A DNA stretch of 35,257 nt from Rhodocyclaceae bacterium (GCA_030652245.1 JAUSBB010000051.1:1-35257); one strand, 5' to 3'. Positions 21,531 to 31,815 are shown, counted from the first letter of the stretch. Notes: generated from the sequence alone by a model not told the origin. Made by a program: numbers and translations.

Positions 21531-22835
21531 ATGAAACTTCTCCCCGTTTTCCTGCTGTGCCTGTCCCTCTTGCCGCAGGCCGCCCTTGCCCAGGCGCGGA
21601 AACCCGCTGCCGCCGTTGCCATCGACCGGGTGATTGCCGTTGTCAATGACGAGGCGATAACCCAGCACGAGCTGCGCGACCGCCTGCTGCTGGTCGAGCG
21701 TCAGCTGCGGCAGCGCGGCACGGCGCTGCCGCAGCGCGATGTGCTCGAAAAGCAATTGCTGGAGCGACTGATTGTCGATCGCCTGCAAAAACAGTTCGCC
21801 AATGAAACGGGGCTGCGGATTCCCGATGCCGAGCTCGATGTCGCCTTGCGTCGGATTGCCGAAAACAACCGGATGTCGCTGGCCGACTTTCGCGGCGCGC
21901 TCGAGCGGGATGGCGTCGAATGGCGGCGTTTCCGGGAAGAAATCCGCGACGAGATGATCATCAACCGGCTGCGCGACCGCGAAGTGGAAAGCCGCATCGT
22001 CGTGTCCGATGGCGAAATCGACAACTACCTTGCCCACCCCGGGCAGGCCGACCAGGCCGCGCTGGTCGCGCTCGGCCATATCGTCGTGCGCGTGCCGGAG
22101 AAGGCCGATTCCGGCAAGCTGGCGCAGTTGCGCGCGCGCGCCGAGGAGGCCCTGGCGCGCATCAAGGCCGGTCAGGATTTCGGCCAGGTTGCCGCCAGTT
22201 ATTCCGAGGCCGCCGATGCCCTGACCGGCGGCCTGCTGGAACCGCGTCCGGCCGACCGGCTGCCGACCCTCTATGCCGACGCCATTGCCGGCCTGCAGTC
22301 GGGCGAGGCGAGCGAAATCCTGCGTTCGCCAGCGGGCTTTCACATCGTCAAGCTGTTCGAGCGGCGCGGCGGCAGCGCGGTCGGCGGGACGATCCGCCAG
22401 ACGCGCGCCCGGCATATCCTGCTCAAGGTGAATGAGCTGGTGGCGTCCGAAGAAGCGCGCCACAAGCTGGTCGGCCTCAAGGAACGGATCGATAATGGCG
22501 CCGATTTCGCCGAACTGGCGCGCCTCTATTCCAACGACCTGTCGGCGGCCAAGGGCGGCGATCTGGGCTGGCTGTATCAGGGCGATACCGTGCCCGATTT
22601 CGAGCGGGCGATGGATGCCCTGAAGCCCGGCGAGACCAGTGCGCCCGTACAATCGCCCTTCGGTTGGCACTTGATCCAGGTGCAAGAACGCAAGAACGCC
22701 GCGGCCGGTGACGAGCGCAAGCGCCTGATGGCCAGGCAGGCGCTGAAGGAGCGCAAGTCCGACGAGGCCTACGAAGACTGGCTGCGCCAACTGCGCGACC
22801 GCGCCTATGTCGAGTATCGACTTGAAGAGCGCTGA
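21531..22835 (+). CDS. surA: Periplasmic chaperone / peptidyl-prolyl isomerase SurA
   Basis: A 434-residue periplasmic chaperone for outer-membrane proteins, including LptD. The signal peptide ends near PQAALAQ. The N-terminal chaperone domain starts IDRVIAVVNDEAITQHELRDR. Two parvulin (PpiC) domains follow: about 175-280 (ALGHIVVRVP ... SPAGFHIVKLFERR) and about 288-390 (ARHILLKVNEL ... GGDLGWL ... SPFGWHLIQVQERK), then a C-terminal helix. Length matches E. coli (428). It begins 24 bases after lptD, and its end overlaps pdxA by 29 bases. Confidence 0.97.
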   Translation: MKLLPVFLLCLSLLPQAALAQARKPAAAVAIDRVIAVVNDEAITQHELRDRLLLVERQLRQRGTALPQRDVLEKQLLERLIVDRLQKQFANETGLRIPDAELDVALRRIAENNRMSLADFRGALERDGVEWRRFREEIRDEMIINRLRDREVESRIVVSDGEIDNYLAHPGQADQAALVALGHIVVRVPEKADSGKLAQLRARAEEALARIKAGQDFGQVAASYSEAADALTGGLLEPRPADRLPTLYADAIAGLQSGEASEILRSPAGFHIVKLFERRGGSAVGGTIRQTRARHILLKVNELVASEEARHKLVGLKERIDNGADFAELARLYSNDLSAAKGGDLGWLYQGDTVPDFERAMDALKPGETSAPVQSPFGWHLIQVQERKNAAAGDERKRLMARQALKERKSDEAYEDWLRQLRDRAYVEYRLEER

Positions 22836-23772
22836 ACTTCCGGTTATTGCGGTAACGTCGGGGGAGCCTGCGGGGATCGGCCCCGACATCTGCCTCGCGC
22901 TGGCCGAGCGGCAATTTCCGGCGCGCCTCGTTGTGCTCGGCGACCGTGGGTTGTTCGCCGATCGGGCGCGGCAACTGCATCGGGATGCCGGCGCTATCGA
23001 GGTCAGCCACATTCCGCTGCAAAAGTCGGCGCTGGCGGGACGGCTCGATGCAGCCAACGCCGGCTATGTGCTCGCCATGCTCGATCGCGCGCTGGCGGGC
23101 TGCCGTTCCGGTGAGTTCGCCGCCATGGTCACCGCGCCGGTGCACAAGGGCATCATCAACGACGCCGGCATAGCGTTCACCGGCCATACCGAATATCTGG
23201 CGGAAAAAACCGGCACGCCGCGCGTCGTGATGATGCTCGCTGGCGCGGGACTGCGCGTTGCGCTGGCGACGACCCACTTGCCGTTGAAAGACGTTGCCGC
23301 CGCGATCACGCCGGGCGAACTGGAAACCACGCTACGCATCCTGCACGCCGACCTGCGCACGAAGTTCGGTTTCGACAAGCCCCGCATTCTCGTCGCCGGC
23401 CTCAACCCGCATGCCGGCGAGGGCGGCCACATGGGGCGCGAGGAGATCGAGGTGATCACGCCGGTGCTCGACAAACTGCGGCAGGAAGGCCTGGACCTGG
23501 TCGGTCCGCTCCCGGCCGATACGCTGTTCACGAAGAACGTCCTGGCCGGCTCGCATGCCCAACTGGCGATGTACCACGACCAGGGACTGGCGGTGCTCAA
23601 ATATGCCGCCTTCGATGAGGGCATCAACGTGACGCTCGGCCTGCCGATCATCCGTACCTCGGTCGACCATGGCACGGCCTGCGATCTGGCCGGCACTGGA
23701 AAGGCCTCGCCAACCAGCCTGTTTGCCGCGGTCGATGCGGCGATCGACATGGCGTTACGGCGCGGGGCGTAG
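22807..23772 (+). CDS. pdxA: 4-hydroxythreonine-4-phosphate dehydrogenase
   Basis: A 321-residue NAD(P)-dependent, metal-binding enzyme of pyridoxal-phosphate synthesis. Signatures: [60 protein letters not shown] and [12 protein letters not shown], supplying the histidine ligands. The ATG at 22807 overlaps surA by 29 bases; a TTG downstream is possible but would shorten the conserved N-terminus little. It ends two bases before rsmA. A sense copy of the 24-base motif is read here as KSALAGRL, a different frame from the other sense copies. Confidence 0.97.
   Translation: MSSIDLKSAELPVIAVTSGEPAGIGPDICLALAERQFPARLVVLGDRGLFADRARQLHRDAGAIEVSHIPLQKSALAGRLDAANAGYVLAMLDRALAGCRSGEFAAMVTAPVHKGIINDAGIAFTGHTEYLAEKTGTPRVVMMLAGAGLRVALATTHLPLKDVAAAITPGELETTLRILHADLRTKFGFDKPRILVAGLNPHAGEGGHMGREEIEVITPVLDKLRQEGLDLVGPLPADTLFTKNVLAGSHAQLAMYHDQGLAVLKYAAFDEGINVTLGLPIIRTSVDHGTACDLAGTGKASPTSLFAAVDAAIDMALRRGA
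23022..23045 (+). repeat. 24-base dispersed motif, copy in pdxA
   Basis: AAAGTCGGCGCTGGC, GGG, ACGGCT: last base differs. Sense to pdxA, shifted frame (KSALAGRL). Confidence 0.85.
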
Positions 23773-23774
23773 TC

Positions 23775-24569
23775 TTGTACCAGGGCCATCAGGCGCGCAA
23801 GCGCTTTGGACAGAATTTCCTGGTGTCGCCGGGTGTGATCCGCAAGATCATCGACGCCGTGGCGCCCCGCCCGGGGGATACGGTGGTCGAGATTGGCCCC
23901 GGGCTTGGGGCGCTCACAGAGCCACTGCTTGAGCGTTTAGACCATCTGCATGTCGTCGAAATCGACCGCGATCTGATCGCCTGTCTGCGCGAGCGTTTTC
24001 CGGCCGAGCGATTGACGATTCATGAGGGCGATGCGCTGGAATTCGACTTCGGCGCGCTCAAAAGTGACGGGCCGCTGAAGATCGTCGGCAACCTGCCTTA
24101 CAACATTTCCAGCCCCTTGTTGTTCCATCTCGCCGAATACGCCGACTTGGTGAGCGAGATGCACTTCATGCTGCAAAAGGAAGTGGTGGATCGCATGGTG
24201 GCCGCACCGGGTGGAGACTACGGCCGGTTGTCGGTGATGCTGCAATATCGCTACAGCATGGAGCGACTGTTCATCGTGCCGCCGGGTTCGTTCAATCCGG
24301 CGCCGAAGGTCGATTCGGCCGTGGTGCGCATGATTCCGCGAAAAGTCGGCGCTGGCGAGACGGCGCTGGATGAAACCTTGTTTGCCCGACTGGTGCAGGC
24401 GGCCTTCTCCCAGCGCCGCAAAATGCTGAGAAACACGCTCAAGGAGTTCGGCGGGGAAAGCTTGCTGGAAGCGCAGGGCATTGCGCCGACGGCGCGTGCG
24501 GAAACTCTGGCAGTTGCTGACTTTGTGCGGTTGGCGAATGTGCTGGCCGCACAGACGCAAACGAAATAA
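23775..24569 (+). CDS. rsmA: 16S rRNA dimethyladenosine transferase (KsgA)
   Basis: A 264-residue methyltransferase that dimethylates two adjacent adenines near the 3' end of 16S rRNA during 30S maturation. Motifs: [16 protein letters not shown], the SAM-binding [16 protein letters not shown], the catalytic [17 protein letters not shown] and [17 protein letters not shown]. Length is typical (E. coli 273). The only suitable start is TTG at 23775, two bases after pdxA, with no strong ribosome site, suggesting coupling. A sense copy of the 24-base motif encodes KVGAGETA in the C-terminal part. Last gene of the lptD operon. Confidence 0.96.
   Translation: MYQGHQARKRFGQNFLVSPGVIRKIIDAVAPRPGDTVVEIGPGLGALTEPLLERLDHLHVVEIDRDLIACLRERFPAERLTIHEGDALEFDFGALKSDGPLKIVGNLPYNISSPLLFHLAEYADLVSEMHFMLQKEVVDRMVAAPGGDYGRLSVMLQYRYSMERLFIVPPGSFNPAPKVDSAVVRMIPRKVGAGETALDETLFARLVQAAFSQRRKMLRNTLKEFGGESLLEAQGIAPTARAETLAVADFVRLANVLAAQTQTK
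24342..24365 (+). repeat. 24-base dispersed motif, copy in rsmA
   Basis: AAAGTCGGCGCTGGC, GAG, ACGGCG: full match. Sense to rsmA, read as KVGAGETA. Confidence 0.85.
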
Positions 24570-24570
24570 C

Positions 24571-24591
24571 CCCCGGGGTAAATCGATTCCC
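24571..24591 (+). repeat. Imperfect direct repeat left of hicAB
   Basis: CCCCGGGG, 5 bases, CGATTCCC, just after the rsmA stop. The matching copy right of hicB (25284-25303) has CCCCGGGG, 4 bases, CGATTCCC and is part of the terminator. Confidence 0.5.
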
Positions 24592-24604
24592 AAGATGTAT
24601 CAAG

Positions 24605-24616
24605 TATGATATATCA
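24605..24616 (+). promoter_or_regulatory. Candidate hicAB promoter and operator
   Basis: TATGAT (24605-24610) resembles a -10 element and overlaps the perfect palindrome TGATATATCA (24607-24616), 7 bases before hicA. A palindrome over the -10 fits autoregulation by HicB, whose C-terminus resembles a DNA-binding domain. The transcript would be nearly leaderless; hicA has no visible ribosome site. Confidence 0.45.
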
Positions 24617-24623
24617 TTAATCA

Positions 24624-24803
24624 ATGAACGGGACTGACATCATTGGCAAGTTGAAAGCGGATGGCTGGACGCTGGATCGCGTTAACGGTAGCCACCACAT
24701 CATGGTCAAGGACGGGCGTGCGGTTCCGGTTCATGGAAAACGTGATGTCGGGCCGGGGTTGCTGGCTGCGATTCAGCGTCAGACCGGCGTCAAGCTGAAG
24801 TAA
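24624..24803 (+). CDS. hicA: HicA-type mRNA interferase toxin
   Basis: A 59-residue protein with the HicA double-stranded-RNA-binding-like fold signature: an N-terminal helix ending in KLKADGWTLDRVNGSHHIMV, with the catalytic histidine in GSHH (His24), then VPVHGKRDVGPGLL and the final IQRQTGVKLK. HicA toxins cleave mRNA and stop translation until bound by HicB. The gene overlaps nothing and ends 13 bases before hicB. It is smaller and AT-richer at its 5' end than the surrounding housekeeping genes. Too short for many gene finders. Confidence 0.9.
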   Translation: MNGTDIIGKLKADGWTLDRVNGSHHIMVKDGRAVPVHGKRDVGPGLLAAIQRQTGVKLK

Positions 24804-24816
24804 GGAGAAATGCAAA

Positions 24817-25230
24817 ATGGAAATTCGTTACCCGGCGTGGTTGCGGCATGAGGAAACCGGCTACTTCGTCGAGTTTGTCGATTTGCCTGATACCTTTACC
24901 GAAGGGCAAACCGTGGAAGAGGCGCTTTTCAACGCATCCGAGGTGCTGACCGCCATGCTGGACTTCAAAATCGAGCATGATCAGCCGATCCCCTCCATGT
25001 CTGAAGGCGTGTCCGGGGCGGTTTATGTCGCGCCAGATGCGAAAACCCAGGCCGCGCTATTGGTGCGCCATGCTCGCGGTGAGCGCAGCATGGCCGATCT
25101 GGCACGCGCGCTAGATACGTCATGGCCTGCTGCTCAGCGGCTGGAAGATACTCGCCACTGGCCAAGCCTGAAACAACTGGAAAAGGCGGCATCGGCACTG
25201 GGCAAGCGCCTGGTGCTATCGATGGAATGA
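24817..25230 (+). CDS. hicB: HicB-type antitoxin
   Basis: A 137-residue antitoxin. The N-terminal HicB domain (about 1-65) reads IRYPAWLRHEETGYFVEFVDLPD, then a region including TVEEALFNASEVL. The C-terminal part (about 80-137) looks like an Xre-type helix-turn-helix (MADLARALDTSWPAAQRLED, then PSLKQLEKAASALGKRL). It would neutralise HicA and repress the operon. AAGGAG precedes the ATG by 9 bases, a much stronger ribosome site than that of hicA, which fits antitoxin excess. Confidence 0.9.
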   Translation: MEIRYPAWLRHEETGYFVEFVDLPDTFTEGQTVEEALFNASEVLTAMLDFKIEHDQPIPSMSEGVSGAVYVAPDAKTQAALLVRHARGERSMADLARALDTSWPAAQRLEDTRHWPSLKQLEKAASALGKRLVLSME

Positions 25231-25280
25231 ATTTGGAGCGCCGTTTCGTCCAGATTCCGCGCGGTTATTTCTTGCAAAAC

Positions 25281-25321
25281 AATCCCCGGGGGAGGCGATT
25301 CCCCGGGGATTATTTGTTGTT
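25281..25321 (+). terminator. Bidirectional intrinsic terminator between hicB and ftsZ
   Basis: AATCCCCGGG (25281-25290) pairs with CCCGGGGATT (25302-25311) around an 11-base loop, followed by ATTTGTTGTT. On the other strand the stem is followed by GTTTTGC. It serves hicAB (plus) and the end of the dcw cluster (minus). Confidence 0.8.
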
Positions 25322-25325
25322 ACGC

Positions 25326-26516
25326 TCAGTCAGCCTGCTTACGCAGAAAAGCCGGAATGTCGTACTTGTCCATGCCGGTATCGGACATGGCCTGGGCGCG
25401 GCTGTCGCGGCTGCCGCGATTGCTGACGAACATCCCTTCCAGATCGAGGCTCCCCGTCGTTCCGGCGGTGGCCATCGAAATCCCCGTGCCGAGCGGCAGG
25501 TTGTCGGTGCCGGTGCGCAGGCCGATGCCTTCATTGATGTAGGTCTTCAGCTCCGGTTTGCGGCGCGCCAGCGCGGCCGAACCGAGGCCGGTCGCGACGA
25601 CGGTGACGCGCAACTGGTCTTCCATCGCGTCGTCGAACACCGCGCCGCAAATCACGGTGGCATCCGGGGCCGTGTAGTTGCGAATGGTGGCCATGACCTC
25701 CTTGTATTCCTTGAGGCCGAGCGAGCCGCTGGCGGTGATGTTGACCAGCACGCCGCGCGCGCCGGAAAGTTCGATGCCTTCCAGCAGCGGGCTGGCAACG
25801 GCGGATTCGGCGGCGAGGCGGGCGCGATCGACGCCGGCGGCGGCGGCCGAACCCATCATGGCCTTGCCCATTTCGCCCATCACGGTGCGCACGTCCTCGA
25901 AGTCCACATTCACCAGGCCCGGCACGTTGATGATCTCGGCGATGCCGCCGACGGCATTTTTCAGCACGTTGTCGGCCGACTTGAAGGCGTCGAGCATGCT
26001 GACTTCCTCGCAGAGCACTTCCATCAGCTTTTCATTGAGGACGACGATCAGCGAATCGACATGCTGACCGAGTTCGGCCAGCCCCTCTTCGGCGAGTTTG
26101 GTGCGGCGTCCCTCGAACTCGAAGGGCTTGGTGACGACGGCCACCGTCAGGATGCCCAGTTCGCGCGCCACTTCGGCGACGATCGGCGCGGCTCCCGTGC
26201 CCGTGCCGCCGCCCATGCCAGCGGTGATGAAGGCCATGTGCGCGCCTTCGAGTGCCGCGGCGATCTTCTCGCGCTCGTTCTGCGCATGCTCGCGCGCACG
26301 CTCCGGCTTGCCGCCCGCGCCCAGGCCCGGGCCGAGTTGCAGTTTGACGCCGGCCGAGGAATTCTTGAGCGCCTGGGCATCGGTGTTGCAGCAGATGAAC
26401 TCCACGCCGCCGACGCCTTCCTTGATCATGTGTTCGACGGCATTGCCGCCGGCGCCGCCGACGCCGATCACCTTGATGATGGTGGTGTTGGGATCCCGAT
26501 CAATGATTTCAAACAT
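25326..26516 (-). CDS. ftsZ: Cell-division GTPase FtsZ
   Basis: A 396-residue tubulin homologue that forms the division ring. Motifs: IKVIGVGGAGGNAVEHMI, the tubulin signature AGMGGGTGTGAAP, the synergy-loop region LVNVDFEDVRTVM, and the C-terminal FtsA/ZipA-binding peptide DIPAFLRKQAD. A variable linker of about 60 residues precedes that peptide. The start at 26516 has AAGGAG upstream; a much longer open frame that runs back through ftsA is a coincidence. Last gene of the dcw cluster, 26 bases after ftsA. No lpxC follows; hicAB converges instead. Confidence 0.98.
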   Translation of the reverse strand: MFEIIDRDPNTTIIKVIGVGGAGGNAVEHMIKEGVGGVEFICCNTDAQALKNSSAGVKLQLGPGLGAGGKPERAREHAQNEREKIAAALEGAHMAFITAGMGGGTGTGAAPIVAEVARELGILTVAVVTKPFEFEGRRTKLAEEGLAELGQHVDSLIVVLNEKLMEVLCEEVSMLDAFKSADNVLKNAVGGIAEIINVPGLVNVDFEDVRTVMGEMGKAMMGSAAAAGVDRARLAAESAVASPLLEGIELSGARGVLVNITASGSLGLKEYKEVMATIRNYTAPDATVICGAVFDDAMEDQLRVTVVATGLGSAALARRKPELKTYINEGIGLRTGTDNLPLGTGISMATAGTTGSLDLEGMFVSNRGSRDSRAQAMSDTGMDKYDIPAFLRKQAD

Positions 26517-26542
26517 TTCGCCTCTCCTTGTGGTGCAAAAAA

Positions 26543-27784
26543 TTAAAGATTTCTGGCAAACCAGGCGCGCATGCGCGTCATGGCCTGCCCCATCGTCATC
26601 GGGCCCTGGTCCTTGAGCCCGCGCTGTTTCTGCGCCACGCCCTCCATCAGCAAACCCATCGCCGATGCGTAGCGGGGGTTTTTCACAAAGTCGCGCAGGT
26701 TGCCGGCGTAATGCGGCGTGCCGACCTTCACCGTGTTGTGGAAGATTTCCTCGCCGAGCTGGGTCATCCCCGGCAGCTGCGCGGTGCCGCCGGTCAGCAC
26801 GATGCCGGCGCGCAACAGGCGCGCATAGCCGCTTCTCACCAGTTCGTCCTGCACCTTCTGAAAAATCTCTTCGACGCGCGGCTGAATGAAACCCGCCAGC
26901 GTCTGGCGCGACAGGCTGGTCGCCGGGCGCTCGCCGACGCCCGGCACTTCGAGCATCTCTTCCGGGTCGGCCAGTTGCTGCAGGGCGACCCCATACCGCA
27001 GCTTGATTTCCTCGGCGTCCTGCGTCGAGGTGCGCAGGGCGATGCCGATGTCGGCGGTGATCTGGTCGCCGGCAATGGAGATGACGGCGGTGTGGCGGAT
27101 GGCGCCCTGGCTGAAGACGGCGATGTCGGTGGTGCCACCGCCGATGTCGACCAGACAGACGCCGACGTCCTTTTCGTCGTCGGTCAGCACCGCATTCCCC
27201 GAGGCAAGCGGCTGCAGCACCAGGTCGACCACTTCCAGCCCGCAGCGGCGCACGCACTTGACGATGTTCTGCACGGCGGTGACGGCGCCGGTGACCAGGT
27301 GCACCTTCACCTCCAGTCGCTTGGCATCCATGCCGATCGGTTCTTTCACCCCGTCCTGGCCATCGACGATGAATTCCTGCACGAGGGTGTGGAGGATCTG
27401 GTCGTCGGCCGAGATCGGCGTGGCATTGGCGGCCTCGATGGCGCGCGCGACATCGAACTGGGTCACCTCCTTGTCGCGCACCACGGCCATGCCGTCGGAA
27501 TCCTTGCTCTTGATGTGGCCGCCGGCGATGCCGGTGTAAACTTCCTTAACCTTGCAGCCGGCCATCATCTCCACTTCGGCGATGGCCTTCGAGATGCTGG
27601 CGACGGTCGCCTCGATATTGACCACCACGCCTTTTTTCAGGCCGCGCGTATCCCGCGTGTCCTGTGTGCCGATGCCCAGGATGGCGAGTTGGCCTTCCGG
27701 GTTCAGCTCGGCGACGATGGCGACGATCTTCGACGTGCCGATGTCGAGGCCGACGATCAAGTCGCGATTCTTCTCTTTGCTCAT
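26543..27784 (-). CDS. ftsA: Cell-division protein FtsA
   Basis: A 413-residue actin-family ATPase that tethers FtsZ to the membrane. Motifs: LIVGLDIGTSKIVAIVAEL, the phosphate-binding VCLVDIGGGTTDIAVF, IVLTGGTAQLPGMTQLGEEIF, and the C-terminal amphipathic helix ending MTRMRAWFARNL. Length matches E. coli (420). The start overlaps the ftsQ stop by four bases. Confidence 0.97.
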   Translation of the reverse strand: MSKEKNRDLIVGLDIGTSKIVAIVAELNPEGQLAILGIGTQDTRDTRGLKKGVVVNIEATVASISKAIAEVEMMAGCKVKEVYTGIAGGHIKSKDSDGMAVVRDKEVTQFDVARAIEAANATPISADDQILHTLVQEFIVDGQDGVKEPIGMDAKRLEVKVHLVTGAVTAVQNIVKCVRRCGLEVVDLVLQPLASGNAVLTDDEKDVGVCLVDIGGGTTDIAVFSQGAIRHTAVISIAGDQITADIGIALRTSTQDAEEIKLRYGVALQQLADPEEMLEVPGVGERPATSLSRQTLAGFIQPRVEEIFQKVQDELVRSGYARLLRAGIVLTGGTAQLPGMTQLGEEIFHNTVKVGTPHYAGNLRDFVKNPRYASAMGLLMEGVAQKQRGLKDQGPMTMGQAMTRMRAWFARNL

Positions 27785-28596
27785 AATCTGCGTCCAGCGG
27801 CTTCGCCGCGCATCGGCCCGCCGCGCAGCGACCCGCCACGCTCCAGGCCGCTCAAAACAAAACCATTCGGATAGCGCATGTCGGCCACGCGCACGGCGCC
27901 GACCTGCTGGCGCAGCGCGGCGTAATGGGTGACAAAACGTTCCAGCCGCTCGCCGGTTTGCTCGCGGCTCTGGTCGCGTCCCAGTTCGATGGCCACGCCA
28001 TCATCGAGTTTGAGTTGCCAGGCGCGACGGGGGGACAGCGCTATGCTTTCGATCCGTCTGCCGATACCGGCCAGCACGCCGCTGAATTCGGCAAAGCGTT
28101 CCAGCAATTCGCGCGCACTGCCCGCGGGGCCGGAGAGCTGTGGCAGTTCCGGAGCGTCGCCGGGAAGCTCGGCGACAAATAGCTCGCCCTGACGGTTGAC
28201 CAGGCCATGATCGCCATTCAAATGGCGCCAACGCGCCACGGGTTCGTTTTCTTCGAGCGTCAGCTTCAGACCGTCCGGCCATTGGCGGCTCACGGCCGCC
28301 TTGCGTACCCACGGCAGCTTTTCGAAGGCCGCGCGCGCCGCTTCAATGTCTACGGTGAAGAAGTTGCCGATCATGGCGCCGCGCGCCGCGTGCTCCAGTT
28401 GTTCCGGCGTCACCCGATCGGGCGCGGCGGTCAGCACCAGTTCGCGCAGCGGAAACACCGGCAGCCGCTGCAAAGCCGTCAGCCCGGCCCAGCCCAACCC
28501 AGCCACCGCCAGCACAATCAAAACATCGGCCAATAAATTCATCAGCGCAGCCTGATGCCACAGCCCACTGTCTCCTGTCCCCTGACCACTGACCAC
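27781..28596 (-). CDS. ftsQ: Cell-division protein FtsQ
   Basis: A bitopic division protein of about 271 residues linking early and late divisome proteins. It has one membrane segment (LADVLIVLAVAGLGWAGLTA), the POTRA domain (FPLRELVLTA ... LPWVRKAAVSRQWPDGLKLTLEE) and the FtsQ beta domain (WQLKLDDGVAIELGRDQ ... VADMRYPNGFVL). The C-terminus is Arg/Gly-rich. The start is uncertain: GTG at 28596 (chosen, 4 bases after ddlB), TTG at 28623, ATG at 28542, or a CTG at 28563 that would restore the usual MWHxxALMN-like N-terminus with AGGAG at 8 bases. The 5' end overlaps a heptamer tandem repeat. Confidence 0.9.
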   Translation of the reverse strand: MVSGQGTGDSGLWHQAALMNLLADVLIVLAVAGLGWAGLTALQRLPVFPLRELVLTAAPDRVTPEQLEHAARGAMIGNFFTVDIEAARAAFEKLPWVRKAAVSRQWPDGLKLTLEENEPVARWRHLNGDHGLVNRQGELFVAELPGDAPELPQLSGPAGSARELLERFAEFSGVLAGIGRRIESIALSPRRAWQLKLDDGVAIELGRDQSREQTGERLERFVTHYAALRQQVGAVRVADMRYPNGFVLSGLERGGSLRGGPMRGEAAGRRL

Positions 28597-28598
28597 TG
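28564..28598 (-). repeat. Tandem heptamer repeat at the ddlB/ftsQ junction
   Basis: Five 7-base units on the minus strand: CAGTGGT, CAGTGGT, CAGGGGA, CAGGAGA, CAGTGGG (35 bases). It begins two bases after the ddlB stop and covers the region where the ftsQ ribosome site and start should be. The fourth unit contains an AGGAG Shine-Dalgarno-like sequence. Confidence 0.8.
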
Positions 28599-28600
28599 AA

Positions 28601-29527
28601 TTACCCACAGCGTGCCTCCGCAAGAATCTTCAGCACCAGGGCGTCAAACGCAATCCCGGCGGCCTTGGCGGCCATTGGCACCAGCGAGTGCCCGGTCATG
28701 CCGGGGGCGGTATTCATTTCGAGCAGGTTGTAGCTGCCGTCAGCGCGCAGGATCAGGTCGGCGCGGCCCCAGCCGCGGCAATCGAGCGCATCGAAGGCCG
28801 TCAATACCGTCTTGCCGATGGCCGTCTCGACATCGGCAGGCAACCCCGCCGGGCAGTGGTAGTGCACGACATCGGTGAAATATTTATTCTGGTAATCGTA
28901 GCGGCCTTCCGGCGCTTCGATCCGCACCAGCGGCAACACCTCACGTCCGAGCACGGCGGCGGTCAGTTCGATGCCGGCGACGAATTCCTCGGCCATGACC
29001 TCTTCCTTGCGGCCGTCGGGTAATGTTTCCGCGGCGGCGAAGGCGGCGGAAAATTCATCCAGACGCGCCACCTTGGTAACCCCGAGCGAAGAGCCTTCGC
29101 GCACCGGCTTGACGATCAGCGGCAAGCCGAAATCGGCGATCACGGCGGCGCCCTCGGCAGCCGAATGGACGCGACGCGAACGCGGCGTCGGTACGCCGGC
29201 CGCCCGCCAGATCCATTGGGTGCGGATCTTGTCCATCGACAGCGCCGAGCCCAGCACGCCGCTGCCGGTGTAGGGAATCCGCATCAGGTCGAGCGCGCCC
29301 TGCACGGTGCCGTCTTCACCGGCGCCGCCATGCAGGATGCAGAACACGCGGTCGACGCGCAACTCGGCCAGTTTCCAGATCGGCTGTTCGGCCGGATCGA
29401 AGGCAACGGCAGCGACGCCGGAATTTTTCAGCGCCGCCAGCACGGCCGCGCCGGAAATCAGCGAAATCTCGCGCTCGGCGGAAGCTCCGCCCATCAATAC
29501 CGCTACTTTGCCAAAGCTTGTTGCCAT
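28601..29527 (-). CDS. ddlB: D-alanine-D-alanine ligase
   Basis: A 308-residue ATP-grasp ligase that makes D-Ala-D-Ala for the peptidoglycan precursor. Motifs: VAVLMGGASAEREISLISG, VFCILHGGAGEDGTVQG, LPLIVKPVREGSSLGV, CRGWGRADLIL and LLEMNTAPGMTGHSLVPMAAKAAG. The start at 29527 overlaps the murB stop by one base (TGATG), the same arrangement as purD-hemF. Length matches E. coli DdlB (306). Confidence 0.97.
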   Translation of the reverse strand: MATSFGKVAVLMGGASAEREISLISGAAVLAALKNSGVAAVAFDPAEQPIWKLAELRVDRVFCILHGGAGEDGTVQGALDLMRIPYTGSGVLGSALSMDKIRTQWIWRAAGVPTPRSRRVHSAAEGAAVIADFGLPLIVKPVREGSSLGVTKVARLDEFSAAFAAAETLPDGRKEEVMAEEFVAGIELTAAVLGREVLPLVRIEAPEGRYDYQNKYFTDVVHYHCPAGLPADVETAIGKTVLTAFDALDCRGWGRADLILRADGSYNLLEMNTAPGMTGHSLVPMAAKAAGIAFDALVLKILAEARCG

Positions 29528-30398
29528 CAAGTTCTTGCTCCGAGGATGCGCACTTCGCACACCAGTTCCACGCCAAATTTTTCCCGCACCGCGACCTGAG
29601 TTCGGCCGATTAAGCTTTCTATCGCGGTAGCCGTCGCTTTACCCTCTGGATTAACGATGAAATTCGCATGCTTTTCGGACACCCGCGCGCCGCCTTCTTC
29701 CATCCCCTTCAGTCCGGCCGCTTCGATGAGCCGCGCGGCAAAGTCGCCGGGCGGGTTTCTGAACACCGAGCCGGCGTTGGGCAAGGTCAGCGGCTGGGTG
29801 CCGCCACGCTTTTCGAGCAGTGCTTTGATGCGCGCCCGCGCCGTAACGCCATCGCCTGCCGGAAAGCGCAGCCAGGCGGCAACGAAGATTTCGTCGGTGG
29901 CCGTCTTGAGTCCGACATGGCGATAGCCGATGGCGAAATCCGCTGGCGTGCGCACGATCAGTTCGCCTTGCCGGTTCAACATCTGTACGCGCTCGACGAA
30001 AGCCCAGGTCTCGCCGCCATGGCAGCCGGCATTCAGCGCCAGCGCGCCGCCCAGCGTGCCCGGAATGCCGGCGAGAAATTCGGCGCCGGAGCGGTCGTGC
30101 TGCGCGGCAAAGCGCGCCAGCTTGGGCGCGGGCACGCCCGCCTCGGCGTAGATCGTGCCGTCGGCTTCGAGTTGCAACTTGTCGAGCGCGCCATGGGTGA
30201 AAATGGCCGTGCCGTCGAAGCCGCCGTCGCGGATCAGCAGGTTGGACCCCAGGCCGACCATCAGCACGGGTTCGTCGTGGCGCAGCGTGCCCATGAACGT
30301 AGCCAGATCGGCCAGGTCCTGCGGGAAGCAGGCCTTGGCGACTGGCCCGCCGGCGCGCCAGGTCACATGTTTCGCCATGGGTTCGTCGCTGAGTATTT

Positions 30399-30402
<4 letters not shown>
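29527..30402 (-). CDS. murB: UDP-N-acetylenolpyruvoylglucosamine reductase
   Basis: A 291-residue FAD enzyme that reduces UDP-GlcNAc-enolpyruvate to UDP-MurNAc with NADPH. Motifs: [53 protein letters not shown] and the catalytic-serine segment NAGSVFRNP, then [12 protein letters not shown]. It is shorter than E. coli MurB (342), as in MurB proteins lacking the extra loop. The ATG overlaps the murC stop by four bases. A longer open frame upstream is not coding. Confidence 0.96.
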
Positions 30403-31796
<1,394 letters not shown>

Positions 31797-31815
31797 GCCG
31801 CCTCCGCCATTTTTT

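Noticed and set aside
26517-27257. Upstream extension of ftsZ through ftsA
   Set aside because: The extension is an Arg/Gly-rich shadow of ftsA; FtsZ homology and AAGGAG place the start at 26516.
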